Shown here piece by piece: positions 1 through 11,569 of a DNA stretch of 64,000 nt; the stretch's first letter is position 1; every line of letters begins with the position of its first letter. The stretch lies in assembly GCA_936440205.1 (NCBI GenBank), contig OW387133.1:2818001-2882000 (forward strand), in the 5' to 3' direction. Made by a program: the position numbers and the translations under genes. This DNA is from Lepidonotus clava (Eukaryota > Annelida > Polychaeta > Phyllodocida > Polynoidae). Below the pieces are notes generated by a model, which worked only from the letters and a program-made list of their open reading frames with translations, had not been told where the DNA came from and did no database searches.

Positions 1-733
1 GAAGTTAGGAATAGAAAGGAAGGTCGACGGATATTGAAGGGGAGTGGGGCGGGGAGAGGGAAAGAAAAGGATAGAATGAAAGGGATGGAAGAGAGGGAGG
101 AAAATATTAGATAAAGGGATAGTAGGAACCAGACAAAAAGAAAAGGAAAGAAGTGGCTGGTAGAAGATTCGAATATAGGAGGTAAAAGAGGGAAAGGGAG
201 CGAAGAAGAAGGGAAGGTAGGGAAGGGGGAGAGTAAGGGATAAAAGGGGTAGGGAGGAGGGCGGAGGAAGGGGGAGTAAGAATGGAAGGAAAAGGAAAGG
301 GAAAAGAGGGATGGTTGGAAAAAGGGAATTGGAGAGAGGATTTCTTGGGGAGGAAACGGGAGGGAATGGATAGCAAGGGAGGACACGGAGGGAAGGGGAA
401 AGAAGAGAAAGAAAGGGATGGTAGGAAAGAAAGGAGAAGGAATAGGGGAATAGAAGGGAAAAGGATAGAAGGGAAGGGAAAAGGAGAGAGGCCAGGGGGG
501 AGGTGAAAGAAAAGGAAGGAGTGAAAGAAAAGGGGAAGGGGTGGTATGAAGAGAAAAGAGGAGATGGAAGAAAAGAGAGAGGGATACCAGGGAAGCCGAG
601 GGAAAGGGGAAGAAGGAGAGGAAAGGGGGGGATGAGAGAGGGAGGTGAAAGAAGGGGACAGGGTGGAAGGAGAAGGGAAGGAAGGGATAAGAAGGGAAAG
701 ATGGAGAGGGGACGGAATAGAAAGGAATAGATG
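1..733. repeat. Purine-rich (GGGAAAGG-like) low-complexity tract
   Basis: The top strand is almost entirely G and A for more than 700 bases, in a degenerate GGAAGGG/GAAAGG pattern with no fixed period. Long open frames on both strands here (Arg/Glu/Gly/Lys-rich on +, Ser/Pro/Phe/Leu-rich on -) are products of the base composition. Homopurine tracts of this length can form triplex (H-DNA). The tract runs off the left edge, so its full length is unknown. Confidence 0.9.
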
Positions 734-2060
734 GTCAACTCTCCGAAAAAGCGCCAATGTCTCCCCTAAGCACTCATTTTTTCCACAAAAATTATGAATG
801 CTTAGATCCTTGTTATATTCTAGGACTCTCCTCATATTTTTCTAGGATTGAGATAACAAACTTTGTGCATGTAACTCAGTGACAGGGGTAAGGGGAGGGG
901 GTGGGAGGGCGTCATATCACACCCTCCGCCTCCAATGTCAAGGACGATGTGGATCAAGTACCCGGGGGGGGGGGGGGGCACTTGGGTCTTGAAAGGGTTT
1001 CTACTGACTGCCATACAGACCCGTGAAGCAAGTGTGGTCAAGTCAAAATATTTAAACACTTTTAAGGCAAAAAAATGGGGCGGTGGATTACATCCATAAA
1101 ACAATATAGAGGCAAGAACTTGCCTCTTTATGTCACAAAAACAAAACAAAAAAACAAATGAAGGTTTATCAGAAGTTTTTCTAAACAGTATTAGTGATTT
1201 TTGTATGTTTCATTGTATTGATGCACTCTGATTTGTAGGTGTGGTGATCTGTGTCACACCATGTTGTATGGACAGTCAACTTATATTCTAGAGTGGTCAG
1301 TCACGAAAAAGTAGGGGCGGTACTTTGGGAGTGGGAAGTATCTTTCAAAGAAGCAGTGCCCCCCCCCCCTCAATTACCCCTAGGGTTGAGGAGGGTGTTG
1401 GAGGGGGTGGGTAGGGGTATGGAGGGTGACACTTTGACAAGGGGTGTCTCCTGTTTTCTCGTATTATCGCTCATTAGGGCACCGGGACATATAATTAGGC
1501 GCAGTTAATGAATGCACCACTTTAATTAATCTCTTTATGAATTATTCACACGGTCTGAAATGACTGTGATTTCAAACCCACGGTGAATATGGGGAGTAGG
1601 GATAATTCATAGATACCCAAAACTGTCTAATTTGAGTATTCATTCATTCAGTGATTTTGTCAGTTTTTAACTTTGATTGGTTGGAGAGCAGGAAAGTAGG
1701 AGGGGTGGAGAAGGGGGCATGAATGATTTATTCAGGTTTATCCAGTTTGTAGATGCTTTACAAGTTGCATGTTTAATATGCCAATTTCACTTCTAAATGG
1801 CTCAATATCTAGTGGATTTCGTCATTGACTTGATATTGGGATTATCACTTCTAGAACTAGAGTTGTATATTCTTTTAACTTTAAATTCAAGTTCTGAATT
1901 AAGTCTAACTAGACTGAAATATCTATATAAATCAGCTTCCTTCACACCATTAAGCCCCATACCCTCTACAGCGATGTGCACACCACATATCATGTTTTTG
2001 AGAGGTCCCCCATCAGTATGCTGTATTGAAATACGATACTACTATTGTTGTTCTATATTA
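734..2060. other. Intergenic stretch without recognised gene
   Basis: No convincing exon is seen. It holds a 15-bp poly-G run near 964-978, a C-run near 1361-1370 and AT-rich sequence to about 2060. Open frames of up to about 105 codons occur but have no recognisable domain or codon pattern. Confidence 0.6.
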
Positions 2061-2430
2061 GACGTGATAATAACATTGCAGCATTGTTCTGTTTAGTTCT
2101 GCTTTGATTCTTGTAACATTATTATGAATGAACCCAAAAACATCTTTAGAACCAAATGTTGCAACGTTGCACTGTAACATTATTTTGATGTGCTTTTAAT
2201 ATTCATTCATGTTTTAATGATGTTATCATAACATTATAATGTTATTATAACATTTTCTATTAGTAAGGTCTCAACTTCACTAAAATATAATGTTATTATA
2301 TCATTCCTTTTTAGTAAGTCTAAACATTAACTAAAATAACATAACTGTTCCATGAAAATTGGGCAGGTTACAGACTAACCAAAAAAAGTATGGTCCCAGA
2401 ACTTGCTTTTTATGTCGCTGCTTGCCTGGG
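2061..2430 (+). mobile_element. ACGTT-rich MITE, CCCAGGCAAG subfamily
   Basis: Non-coding element of about 370 bp. The right terminus ends CGCTGCTTGCCTGGG; the left terminus is worn. The body carries the family order: GTTCTGTTTAGTTCTG, then CACCCAAAAACAT-like, then repeated TTATAACATT, then AAGGTCTCAACTTCAC, then GGGCAGGTTACAGACTAACC, then AGTATGGTC. The same order recurs in at least eight other copies in this window. No transposase, so non-autonomous. The superfamily cannot be fixed. Confidence 0.8.
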
Positions 2431-2712
2431 TTTTATATAGTTATGCTGTAATAAGAGTGCAGATAGATTTAATTTAATTTGTCACACAAACTCCTACACC
2501 CAACCTTATACCGCTTCAGTCCAGGGTTAGATTCCACAACAACTACCTGCAGTGTCCTAACTCTACAGCTTTGTCTACTTCACAATGCGTAGAATTATTT
2601 CATTGGGCACGGAACAAAATGCAGTATGTATGATGATAAGGATGTGTTGGTGTTAAGGTCATCTCAACAATTTTTCCAGAATTCTAGTAAAGTGAAGGGG
2701 GGGGGGGGGGGC

Positions 2713-2858
2713 AGGGGTGGATACAGGATTTCCGATAGGGGGTGGTCAGCATATAGGCTAAGCACTAAAACGGCGTAATTCGCATGCATGAGTGCGACAT
2801 TTTCACCCCCTTTTAGTAGCATGTTGCCCCATGCACATCCCCCCCCCCTGTAATTCGG
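2713..2858. mobile_element. CAGGGGCGGAT-type MITE, worn copy
   Basis: Starts CAGGGGTGGATACAGGATTT and shares GCATATAGGCTAAGCACTAAA with the fuller copy at 49852-50038 (GCATATAGCCTAAGTACTAAA there). The right half is degraded into C-rich sequence. Confidence 0.6.
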
Positions 2859-2923
2859 TCACTGTATATTGAGACCATCTCAAATTTTAGCTGCGTACAA
2901 ATAACTGATTACTGAATCTGTGG

Positions 2924-3139
2924 GAGGGGGCGGGGATGGTGTAGTGGATAAGGTCCTCACTTGGCTTGTGGGAGACCCGGGTTGGAGTCTGGGCAGTGCC
3001 TGCTACACCACCTCGCCTTGCTGTCATTCTCACCCCCATAGATTCGGTCGGCCAACTGGTAAACAAAAACGTGAGTTGGTGTTGATATAGCTGAAAAATT
3101 GCTGGATAGACCTTAAACTCCAACAATCATGATCATCAT
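2924..3139 (+). mobile_element. tRNA-derived SINE with target-site duplication
   Basis: The head looks like a tRNA: A box TGGTGTAGTGG at 2937-2947 and a diverged B box (GGGTTGGAGTC) about 45 bp downstream. The tail includes TATAGCTGAAAAATTGCTGG and CCTTAAACTCCAACAATC and ends in an (ATC)n run. It is flanked by a perfect 12-bp direct repeat, CTGAATCTGTGG, at 2912-2923 and 3140-3151, which fits LINE-mediated retroposition. The perfect duplication argues for a relatively young insertion. Confidence 0.85.
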
Positions 3140-3232
3140 CTGAATCTGTGGCCGTCAGAAAGATGACAAGGTGACCTGGTGCAAAAGGCACCTCAGGGAA
3201 TCCTGGGCCTGCTGGTGCAGTAGTCCCACATA

Positions 3233-3561
3233 CCCAGGCAAGCAGCGATGTAACAAGCACGTTCTGCGTTTATATTTTTTTGGTTAGTCTGTAACCTGCC
3301 CATTTTCCTGTAACAGTTACGTTATTTTAGGTAAAGTTAGACTTCCTTATAAAAGAATGTTATAACAACATTAAATTTAAGTAAAGTTGAGGCTTTACTG
3401 ATAAAGAATGTTAAAATAGCATTATTATAATATGAAAGAATGTTACAAGAATGTCACAATAAAGTTACTGTATGACATCACAATGACATCAAAATAACAT
3501 AACAAGAACCAAAGCAGAACTTAAGAGAACTTCCTTGCAATGTTATGATAACGTTGACGTC
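3233..3561 (-). mobile_element. ACGTT-rich MITE, CCCAGGCAAG subfamily
   Basis: Left terminus CCCAGGCAAGCAGCGATGTA; the body is the reverse complement of the 2061-2430 copy (GGTTAGTCTGTAACCTGCCC, GTAAAGTTGAGG, AAGAATGTTA, GAACCAAAGCAGAACT). Its distal end near ATGATAACGTTGACGTCA is worn. Confidence 0.8.
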
Positions 3562-3848
3562 ATATACATGCTTCCACTGAATTTCCCACCCCCCTACAGT
3601 ATGTATTGTAACCCATGGCCAGGAGACCCCAGGTACAACTATGTCGGACGTTACATTAAAAAGCCAAGGACAGGTTGATTAATTTATTTGTGTTAAATTG
3701 CTGATAATGGATTATCTCCATAGAGATACTTTACAGATTGTTAAATAATTTGTTATACCCCCATCTCTTTAAAAGAAAGTGGAGATTAAAGACATCAGAT
3801 TTGTATGAATCACCAAACATAGATTATTTGAAAAAATTACAACCTGGC

Positions 3849-3906
3849 CGGGGGGGGGGGGGGGGGACACCCCTTTTGCCCCCCCCCCCCACTGGATCTG
3901 CCACTG
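3849..3906. mobile_element. Fragment of CAGGGGCGGAT-type MITE
   Basis: A G-run/C-run core followed by ACTGGATCTGCCACTGA resembles the right terminus of the family at 44413-44613. Only the end is left. Confidence 0.4.
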
Positions 3907-3972
3907 ATTTGTACCTGTATACATAGAATACAGAAGCAGCTAATAGCAAAGAAAGATTATCAATAAAGATAT

Positions 3973-4303
3973 CCAAAGCAAGAATATGACGTTATGATAA
4001 TGTTCTGTTTAGTTCTTGTTATGTCATTTGGATGGCACCCAGAAACATTTTTAGAAATAAACATTGCAATGATGCCGCACTGTGACATTCTTGTGACATT
4101 CTTGTAATGTTCTTTTACATTATGATAGCATTATTATAACTTTCCTTATTAGTGAGGTCTCAACTTCACTAAAATACAATGTTATTCTTTTTCAGTGAGT
4201 TTCAACTTTACCTAAAATAACGTAACTGAAAATTGGGCAGGTTACAGACTAACCAAAAAAGTATGGTCGCAGAACGTGCTTGTTGTGTCACTGCTTGCCC
4301 GGG
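3973..4303 (+). mobile_element. ACGTT-rich MITE, CCCAGGCAAG subfamily
   Basis: Starts CCAAAGCAAGAATATGACG and ends CTGCTTGCCCGGG. Internal order is the same as the 2061-2430 copy, including GGTTACAGACTAACC and AGTATGGTCGCAGAACGTGC. Confidence 0.8.
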
Positions 4304-4339
4304 ATCTTTGTTATGACACAAAGTTCACCAAAGTGCCAC

Positions 4340-4700
4340 CCTAATAGCTCTTAGCAACAGGACCATGGAGCCAGACGAGACTTAATACACAAAGACCCAG
4401 ACCCAGGAGAAACCTGACGCCGTCTGGACCATTAAAGGGCCCCGGGTGATCGGGGGACGCCGGGGGGACGCAGGGGGGACGCCGGGCGTCTGAGTGACAG
4501 GCTGAGGGCAGCGGGTGACAGGGGAGTGACACACCCTCCACTGGTCCCCGCCCGACACACTCATAATTAGTGATCAGCGCCGAGACCCAGCGCCGCCGAT
4601 CTGACGCTCCCGGCATGCACCGCGGCGCCGAGACGCTCATTGTGGCGTTTTGGGGTCCTTCCGGGTGCGCGCGACTCATCAGCAGCGTCTACTCTTAACA
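4340..4700. promoter_or_regulatory. CpG-rich island, candidate regulatory element
   Basis: Abrupt rise in GC and CpG against AT-rich flanks. Contains a short minisatellite of GGGGACGCnGG units (about 4448-4490), a homeodomain-like CATAATTAGTG near 4562 and a SOX-like CATTGTGG near 4638. No splice-site or coding signal makes an exon likely; the GC-rich open frames of about 112 codons have no known domain. Regulatory role is inferred from composition and motifs only. Confidence 0.35.
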
Positions 4701-4859
4701 CTTCCGGTGCTACTCTGCCACCATCAAAATAAAGTCAAACCACGATATTTCACACACAAAAAACATTCTAGAATCACATCATGTTATATGACCATTGTTA
4801 TTATTTGCAATTGTTGCAGCGTTACTGAAGTTATTCTATCATTGATTAAAAAAAGAGGG

Positions 4860-5340
4860 AGGTTAAGGGTTTTGATGTGGAAAATGTCGTCTGCTGATGA
4901 ATTCCCGCCAATTTTGGCCTAGATTTAATTACAGCGAGCTGATGGTTACTTTGGCGCCACTCAAACGACTCGCAGACGACATTTTTTCAGGGGTTGACCG
5001 GAGGGGACGCAGCCATTGGTTAATGACATCAAAAGTGATCATTCACAAATTAAAGTGGCTCAGACGAATAAATGCACACTTCAGGCGATTATTATCGAAA
5101 CTTTTTCCTTCTGCTCCCCAAAAAAGAGTAAAGGATTTCAAACATAGAGACATGGCGGCGCGTTTTCCATTTCGTGCCCATGGTTACGCCCCCTGCTACA
5201 ATTACCGCGTTTTGCATATGGAATGAGCGGGGTCGTCGGACAATGATACAAAGTGAAATGCAGACGAGTTTCATTCACAGCCCATAAAAAGTTAAACCAT
5301 TAATGCATCACCTTTTCCAGTTAACTGGGTGGAACACTCT
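4860..5340. promoter_or_regulatory. Unique, motif-dense region with 14-bp inverted repeat; candidate enhancer
   Basis: Apparently single-copy sequence. Inverted arms AAAATGTCGTCTGC (4881-4894) and GCAGACGACATTTT (4972-4985) are perfect. Between and after them are E2F-like TTCCCGCCAA and TTTGGCGCC, AT-rich homeodomain-like sites, GGCGGCG, and TTTGCATATGG (octamer half plus E-box). No high-copy repeat is seen inside. Function is inference. Confidence 0.35.
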
Positions 5341-5600
5341 TCTGTTTGAAATAATCATAATTTTATAATAATCATATTTCCGAGGCTAGTAAACGCAATT
5401 TACGTCAAATTCCCATTCCAAAGATGCTATGATTTGTAATCGGATTTAAGAATGACTTTTCACTTTTATACCTGTCAAATATTGGGAGGTAAAACTACTA
5501 TGGCGTTCCTTCCTGACCTTTCCTACCCCACATTTACAAGCTTTCGATTTCTATATCATTTTCAAATGTATGCCTCTATCTGCTGAATCATATGGGGTTC

Positions 5601-5636
<36 letters not shown>

Positions 5637-6900
5637 GGGGGGGGGGGGGGGTGTCCTGATTTTGCCTCTTAAATTGTCAATTGTCATTAAAGGCTATGTC
5701 CCCTGTGAAATTTAAGCGAAAAATTGGTCCTGTCACGGTGTCATTTTAGTGATCTAAACCCATTCATTTCATATTTGTTATTAGGCGGGCTAACCTGCAA
5801 AAGGGATAGCCTCATGCAGGCATTATCTTAACCCCACAGATAACGTTTATAAATTGCTGGATTTCCCCAGGATTTCAAAGGATTTCCATCAGGAACTCCC
5901 TAAATTCCTTGAAATGAAGAGACTTTAAAGGCAGACCCTAACTTATCAATTTGAATTATAGAAAAAACGTTTGTTGCATCGATTGGTAGATTGAATCAGC
6001 TTTAAACCGATATATTGGATGTTTTATTTATGTTGAATACTTAATAAACTGTCCAATGGGAGGGAAAAATCGAAAAATTATGGAAAAACGGCTTTTTCCC
6101 CAGGCGGCTACGGCGGGATTGGGGAAACTACCCTCGGGCGGCTATGGCCGGATTGGGGTCTAAAGGGTTAAACAAGTGGCTAAGAACTGTCTGTGATGTA
6201 GACTGTAAGATGTGACTCGGAGCCATCGCAAAACAATAACATACATGTCTGAGCTAATTGCTGGAATCGGGCTTGTCGACAACAAAACCCATATTTTGGG
6301 GATAGTCGGCCAACTATCCAGTCAACCATGACCAGGGTCTGACCATTATCAATGTATTTTTGGAACAACTGGTGTGTACCTAGGGCTATTTTACCAATAG
6401 ACATAATGGTCAATCCAAATGGGTTCCAACCAGAGGCCAGGTGGCAGGCCTGTAATGCAAAACGGTGCATTGTAATTTTACAGTAGTTAAAAAGAAAAGC
6501 CTTAATCAATTGGTTTTATATCAAATTCCTCCTATTAAATTATATGCCAAAATTAGCCTGCAGATCCATAAAATACAGAAAAACTTGGAACTGCGTCTGC
6601 CTAAATTGCACAGCATAATTTGCTGTAAATCTACATTAACTTTTTGCAGTGTACAAGGTCTCTGAACATAGCAACACTCTTTAGTTGTTTACCAATAGCA
6701 TTTATTCAGTGACACTTAATCATCTGGGTATGGTCAATTATCATTGCACTTAGTGGTGGAATTGAGGGTAATGACATTTAACTGAGAATGCTGTAGAAGT
6801 AGGGTAAGCTTGTCTGTGGTGTAGATGCTGAAATGTGATTTGGGAATGTGAAGCTGGGCCGCAAACAAACACGAACGGGCTTGGTAGGGAAATCAGTGGT
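5341..6900. other. Intergenic stretch without recognised gene
   Basis: Holds a T-run merging into a G-run (about 5608-5651), a small tandem duplication of GGCGGCTAYGGCSGGATTGG near 6102-6156, and two related segments near 6200 and 6800 that share GTCTGTGRTGTAGA. Nothing coding is recognisable. Confidence 0.55.
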
Positions 6901-6925
6901 ATAGCTGGGGTGCCGACCAATGAAA

Positions 6926-6996
6926 TTTCACGCATCAATTTTTTCCTCCAAACTCCTCCAGAAAACACTCACACATCTAAAAATTGATGCGTGAAA
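6926..6996. repeat. Perfect 18-bp inverted repeat (hairpin)
   Basis: Arms TTTCACGCATCAATTTTT (6926-6943) and AAAAATTGATGCGTGAAA (6979-6996) are exact reverse complements with a 35-bp loop. ATTCGTGA/TCACGAAT motifs recur in both orientations at about 7019, 7145, 7172 and 7204, so the hairpin may be part of a larger foldback element. Confidence 0.8.
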
Positions 6997-7597
6997 GTGT
7001 AAAAAAGACGCGTTACAGATTCGTGAATAAAAATGTCCCTATAAAATCATGTATAAAGTAAAAATATTTATATAAAATAGTTCAGTATAACTACTAGAAA
7101 CAATTTGCAATTTAATTAGGGTTCTTTTAACCCCCCAAAAATGTCACGAATCTAAAATTGTGTGTATTTTCACGAATCAGAATTTTGGAATCAAAGCCAT
7201 AAGATTCGTGATTTTTTTTCAGTCGTCATACCTGGTATAGACCATAGTGTAACTAAATTCCCACCCCATCATAGATGACAAACTCACCCGTTGGGTGCTG
7301 ACAAGTGCTTGATGGTGCCCGACAGTGCCTGACGTTCAAATCAAGGTGACTGAAAGTTGCCGAAATTAAACTAAAATTGTCATAATGTTTGAATTCTATG
7401 GATGAGAAACCATGACCAATGGCAAGACAAGACAATGACAATAACAAGACAATACAATACTCCTAGTTTTAAATTAATTGACGAATATTGTTGGCCGACT
7501 CAAGGATTAGTGTGCATATGTGTTCACGCCCAGTTCCCCGTCCCCCTCCCCCTTATATATGTGCAAAAGTACCCCCCCCTCCCATAACACAAGAGAG

Positions 7598-8215
7598 CCC
7601 TGCGGGAGAAATGACTGCCATATGGGATGTCGCGAGCGAGTATTTGTTAACATGATTGAGTAACAGTATGAAATGGGATGCTCAACCTCAGCCCTACCTC
7701 CTCCCCGCCCCCTCCCCTCCCCCCTCCCCCTTCCATCCACCTAGGTAACTTGTACTTAAGATATATCATTTCAATGGTGCATTTAGGTGTGTGGTGCAGG
7801 GAGTAGCTCCTTCCTTCTTAGGGCCAATTTTATATATTTTTATGTAAAATTATGGAATAAGGGGATAGACCCCTTTCTATTAGTGTGCTTTTTCAAAAAG
7901 CTGTATCCACCACTGTATTTTCTACAGAAAATGGCCTCACACTTACTCTCACCACTGAAGTTTTAGTGAATCACAATACCAAATTTTTAAATAAATGGGT
8001 TTATAGGTAATGTTTCCCTTGATTTTCATTTTGACATCTAGATTTTAAATATTGTACCAATATGTATTCCCACATACATAAACAAACCATTTTCTGCAGA
8101 ATGTACCTCCCTTTGGGAGAAATGACTACCATATGGGATGTCGGGAATGAGTACTTGTTAACATGATTAAGTAACAGTATGAAATGGGATGCTCAGTCCC
8201 AGTCCCCCCTCCTCT
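7598..8215. repeat. Direct duplication of a ~105-bp segment
   Basis: GGGAGAAATGACTGCCATAT...GTAACAGTATGAAATGGGATGCTCA at about 7601-7684 recurs with few differences at about 8116-8195, about 510 bp apart. Both copies run into C-rich pyrimidine tracts. The spacer holds a worn CAGGGGCGGAT-type MITE end (GTATCCACCACTG near 7900). Confidence 0.75.
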
Positions 8216-8239
8216 CCTCCCCCCCCCCCAGCTCGCACA

Positions 8240-8420
8240 CTCCCTCCCGTTACGTATTGTTACTTTCAGACAAAGCTATCCCGTCGTGCTTTGCGGCTGT
8301 CACCAGCAGTCCTGGGTTATTTATGGCCTCAACAGGTGTGAGAGATGCGCGCGCACCACCGCCGGCGTCCCCTGACATCACTTCCGGTATAATTCACAGG
8401 TTTCCTTCCTTCATATTCTG
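8240..8420. promoter_or_regulatory. Small CpG-rich patch
   Basis: Short GC- and CpG-rich patch with GATGCGCGCGCACC and ACATCACTTCCGG (ETS-like) between AT-rich flanks. No gene recognised. The regulatory label is a weak inference. Confidence 0.2.
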
Positions 8421-9078
8421 TGGATGATATGAACAGATTCAATAACTCTGCCAGACATGAATCTCTATTTCCTTGAGGCTAAAACCTATATTATTCTACA
8501 TACCATTTTGATGCCGGCGATTTTGTATTGGTTTGATTTTCTACGAGACTATGACATGAGACCATACATCCAATAGGCCTATAACACTTGAAAGAGGATT
8601 GTTAAGAATGCGCCTCCTCCATTTATTTTTTTCCTGCTATTGGGACCTTTTTATTGCTGTGGTACACTATCGCAGTTTGCAGTGTGTTGGTTATTTCATT
8701 ATATAACCATACTCATTTATTTTTACAGTGTATATTCGGCATCAGTGAAATTCCAAGCAGTGCAAAATATATTGCCTGATCAGCACTTTTAATTTTGACG
8801 ATGACAAACTTTTTTTGTGAGCAATTTGGTGTTATTTGGAACTGCGGTAGTAGAAATGGAATATAAACTTCCATTATGTCATCTTACATGTCATCATATT
8901 TGTATATTTGTTATATCTTAGTTGTTAATGTTGTTATGTTATACTGTATTCCTGTAACTATCAGAAGGGGTTTTTATTTAAGAAGAGTTGTATTTATCAA
9001 ACAAAAATCTCTTTATACTTGAGCTGAACAACAGAAAGTACATGTCCTCATTGGTACAGGTCCTTTGTATAATCTATT

Positions 9079-9433
9079 CAGGCAAGCAGCGATGTAACAA
9101 GCACCTTCTGCAACTGTAATCCTTTGGTTAGTTTGTAACCTGCCCAATGTAACAGTTATATGTTATTTTAGGTAAAGTTGAGACTTACTAAAAAGAATGT
9201 TATAATAACATTATATTTTATTGAAGTTGAGACCTTACTTATAAGATACATTATAATAACGTTATCATGATGTGAAAGAACGTACAAGAATGTCACAATA
9301 ACATCACAGTGCAATGTCACAATGTTAGGTTCTAAAGACGTTTTTGGGTGCCATCAAAATAACGTAACAAGAACCAAAGCAGAACTAAACAGAACGCTAT
9401 AATAACGTTATAATAACATCAAATTCTTGCTTG
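9079..9433 (-). mobile_element. ACGTT-rich MITE, CCCAGGCAAG subfamily
   Basis: Starts CAGGCAAGCAGCGATGTAAC and ends ATTCTTGCTTG. Internal order on the reverse strand matches the family (GGTTAGTTTGTAACCTGCCC, GGTAAAGTTGAGACTTAC, TTTTTGGGTGCCATC, AACCAAAGCAGAACTAAAC). One of the fuller copies. Confidence 0.85.
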
Positions 9434-10739
9434 AGTAAATCTTCCTTATGATATTTTTCTTCCGTTTATGTTAGTACAGGCTCCAAGCTCACATTTCAAA
9501 TAACTCTTCAAATTATTATGTTTGAATCTAGGGCCACATACTTCCTGGTGATACCAATACCACCTTTTACCAAAATGTCACCCAGTGACAGTTAGCTCAC
9601 TGTGTTCCACAAAGAAGTGCATTTGCTCGTGGACAATCCAATCGCAAAGCGCATCCAAGCGCATTAACGGTTAGATTTTTCCACTTTTTCATTGGGATGA
9701 AAAAGCGACATGAGCTCCCCCGGAGCAAACACAAAGCGAATGGAGCGAGCTGGTTATCCCGAGCGATTGGCTTTGTGCGAGCGGCTCTTGCTGTAAGGTA
9801 TGATACTGGAACTGCTCACTTATTGATGCTCCAATCCATATCTCCCCGTATCAGCAGGGCATAGAGCATTTGCCATAGGAGACAATGAGGAGGAAAAGCA
9901 CTTCTCTGGGTCGCTCGGTACTAGCGATAAACCATGTCTCCACAGAGTGAGAACTGTCTGCTAAGATCGACCAAAAGTTAATTACTTTGGTGGATGACAA
10001 AGCCCAGTTTAAGAGGTTTAGTCAGCCAACTAACATAAAAAATATCAGTCATGTCTAATTTCAGACATGTTTGGGGGGGGACTTTAGTCTAGATATTGAA
10101 TAGCATTGGGTTTTGACCTTACTGACCAACTGACCAACTTACTTTTAGCAGCCCAATGTAAACCCATCCTTAGTTTATCAATATGGTATGCCAGGAACTA
10201 GCAGCACAGAAAGTTCCTGGTGTGGTACACTGAAGACTAATAGTTGGTACCCAGAGACCCAAAAAGTCCTCTTCAATATCACAATATTAACCTCAACACT
10301 GTCAATGGCATCCCCAATCCCAATGCATTGATCCTAAATTATTCCATCTTGAAAATGGGACGGTTTTCATGTTTTCCTGAAACTATTGGACTCCTTTCCA
10401 TAAAAAACTATTATTTCTTTTTTTAGCTATAAATGCAATTTAATGAAATTTGATTACATCTGCCATTGGTCAGAATTATGCACTGCAAATCAAACTTGCT
10501 CAAAAAGTGGTGCTACTCAATTTCACTGTAATATAAAACCATATCAATAATAGAGATATATGAAAATATGATGCATTGGTTGAAAATTACACATTTAGTT
10601 ACCCTAGTGACTGAAGTAATCCCTCTGTTCCTCTCACTCAAAAGTTTGATTTAAATTTCTGTCAAAGTGCCCCTACTTACAAATGGTCTATTCCCTAGGC
10701 CAGAGGCTGAGGGAATGTGCCCCACCCTCTGATAGTCTG
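9434..10739. other. Intergenic stretch without recognised gene
   Basis: AT-rich sequence with a short segment of GAGC/GCGA-type words near 9690-9790. No exon, RNA gene or known repeat recognised. Confidence 0.55.
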
Positions 10740-11480
10740 TGGGACTATGCCGTAATGCAGCGAGCGGCTCTGAGTGACTGTCACAATCTGAATAGGTAAA
10801 TACACAGGACCAAAGCATTAAACAACTGTATCAGAAGAGGGGGGGGGGGGGCAGTTGCTCTGAGGGTAACAACCAACCAACATTAGGTGGGGGTACTAGA
10901 TCTGGAGGTATATAACTAGCTCTAGGAAAACGTCGTAATGTGTTGAGCCATTGTGGCTCAGAGTGAACATCACATGCTAAATAGGTAAACACACAGCGCA
11001 AAAGCATTACACAATCATATCGGAAGAAGGAGTACTGGCTCCGATAAGACTGTACGGTAATGTGTTGAATGGCTCTGAGTGACTGTCACAATCTGAATAG
11101 GTAAATACACAGGACCAAAGCATTAAACAACTGTATCACAAGAGGGGGAGGGCAGTTGCTCTGAGGGTAACAACCAACCAACATTGGGTGGGGGTACTAG
11201 ATCTGGAGGTATATAACTAGCTCTAGGAAAATGTCGTAATGTGTTGAACCATTGTGGCTCAGAGTGAACATCACATGCTAAATAGGTAAACACACATCAC
11301 AAAAGCATTACACAATCATATCGGAAGAAGGAGTACTGGCTCCGATAAGACTGTACGGTAATGTGTTGAATGGCTCTGAGGGAATGGTCAAAATCTGAAT
11401 AGGTAAATACACAGGACCAAAGCATTAAACAACTGTATCAGAAGAGGGGGGGGGCAGTTGCTCTGAGGGTAACAACCCAT
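10740..11480. repeat. Tandem satellite array, block 1 (about 303-bp higher-order unit)
   Basis: Related monomers of about 120-185 bp alternate. One type carries CGGTAATGTGTTGAATGGCTCTGAGTG...AATCTGAATAGGTAAATACACAGG, the other GTCGTAATGTGTTGARCCATTGTGGCTCAGAG...GCTAAATAGGTAAACACACA. The first type recurs at about 10743, 11048 and 11351, the second at 10931 and 11231, giving a dimer period of 300-305 bp. Confidence 0.85.
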
Positions 11481-11569
11481 TAACATTGTGTAGTACGAAA
11501 AGGTCCTTTCTCCTCAAACGGCAACCGTGTAGTGGAGGGCTCCCCACTGTTCAACACTGCACTCTGCCT

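Noticed and set aside
107-835. 242-codon minus-strand frame rich in Ser/Pro/Phe/Leu
   Set aside because: Pure pyrimidine-tract translation; overlapping + frames are equally open.
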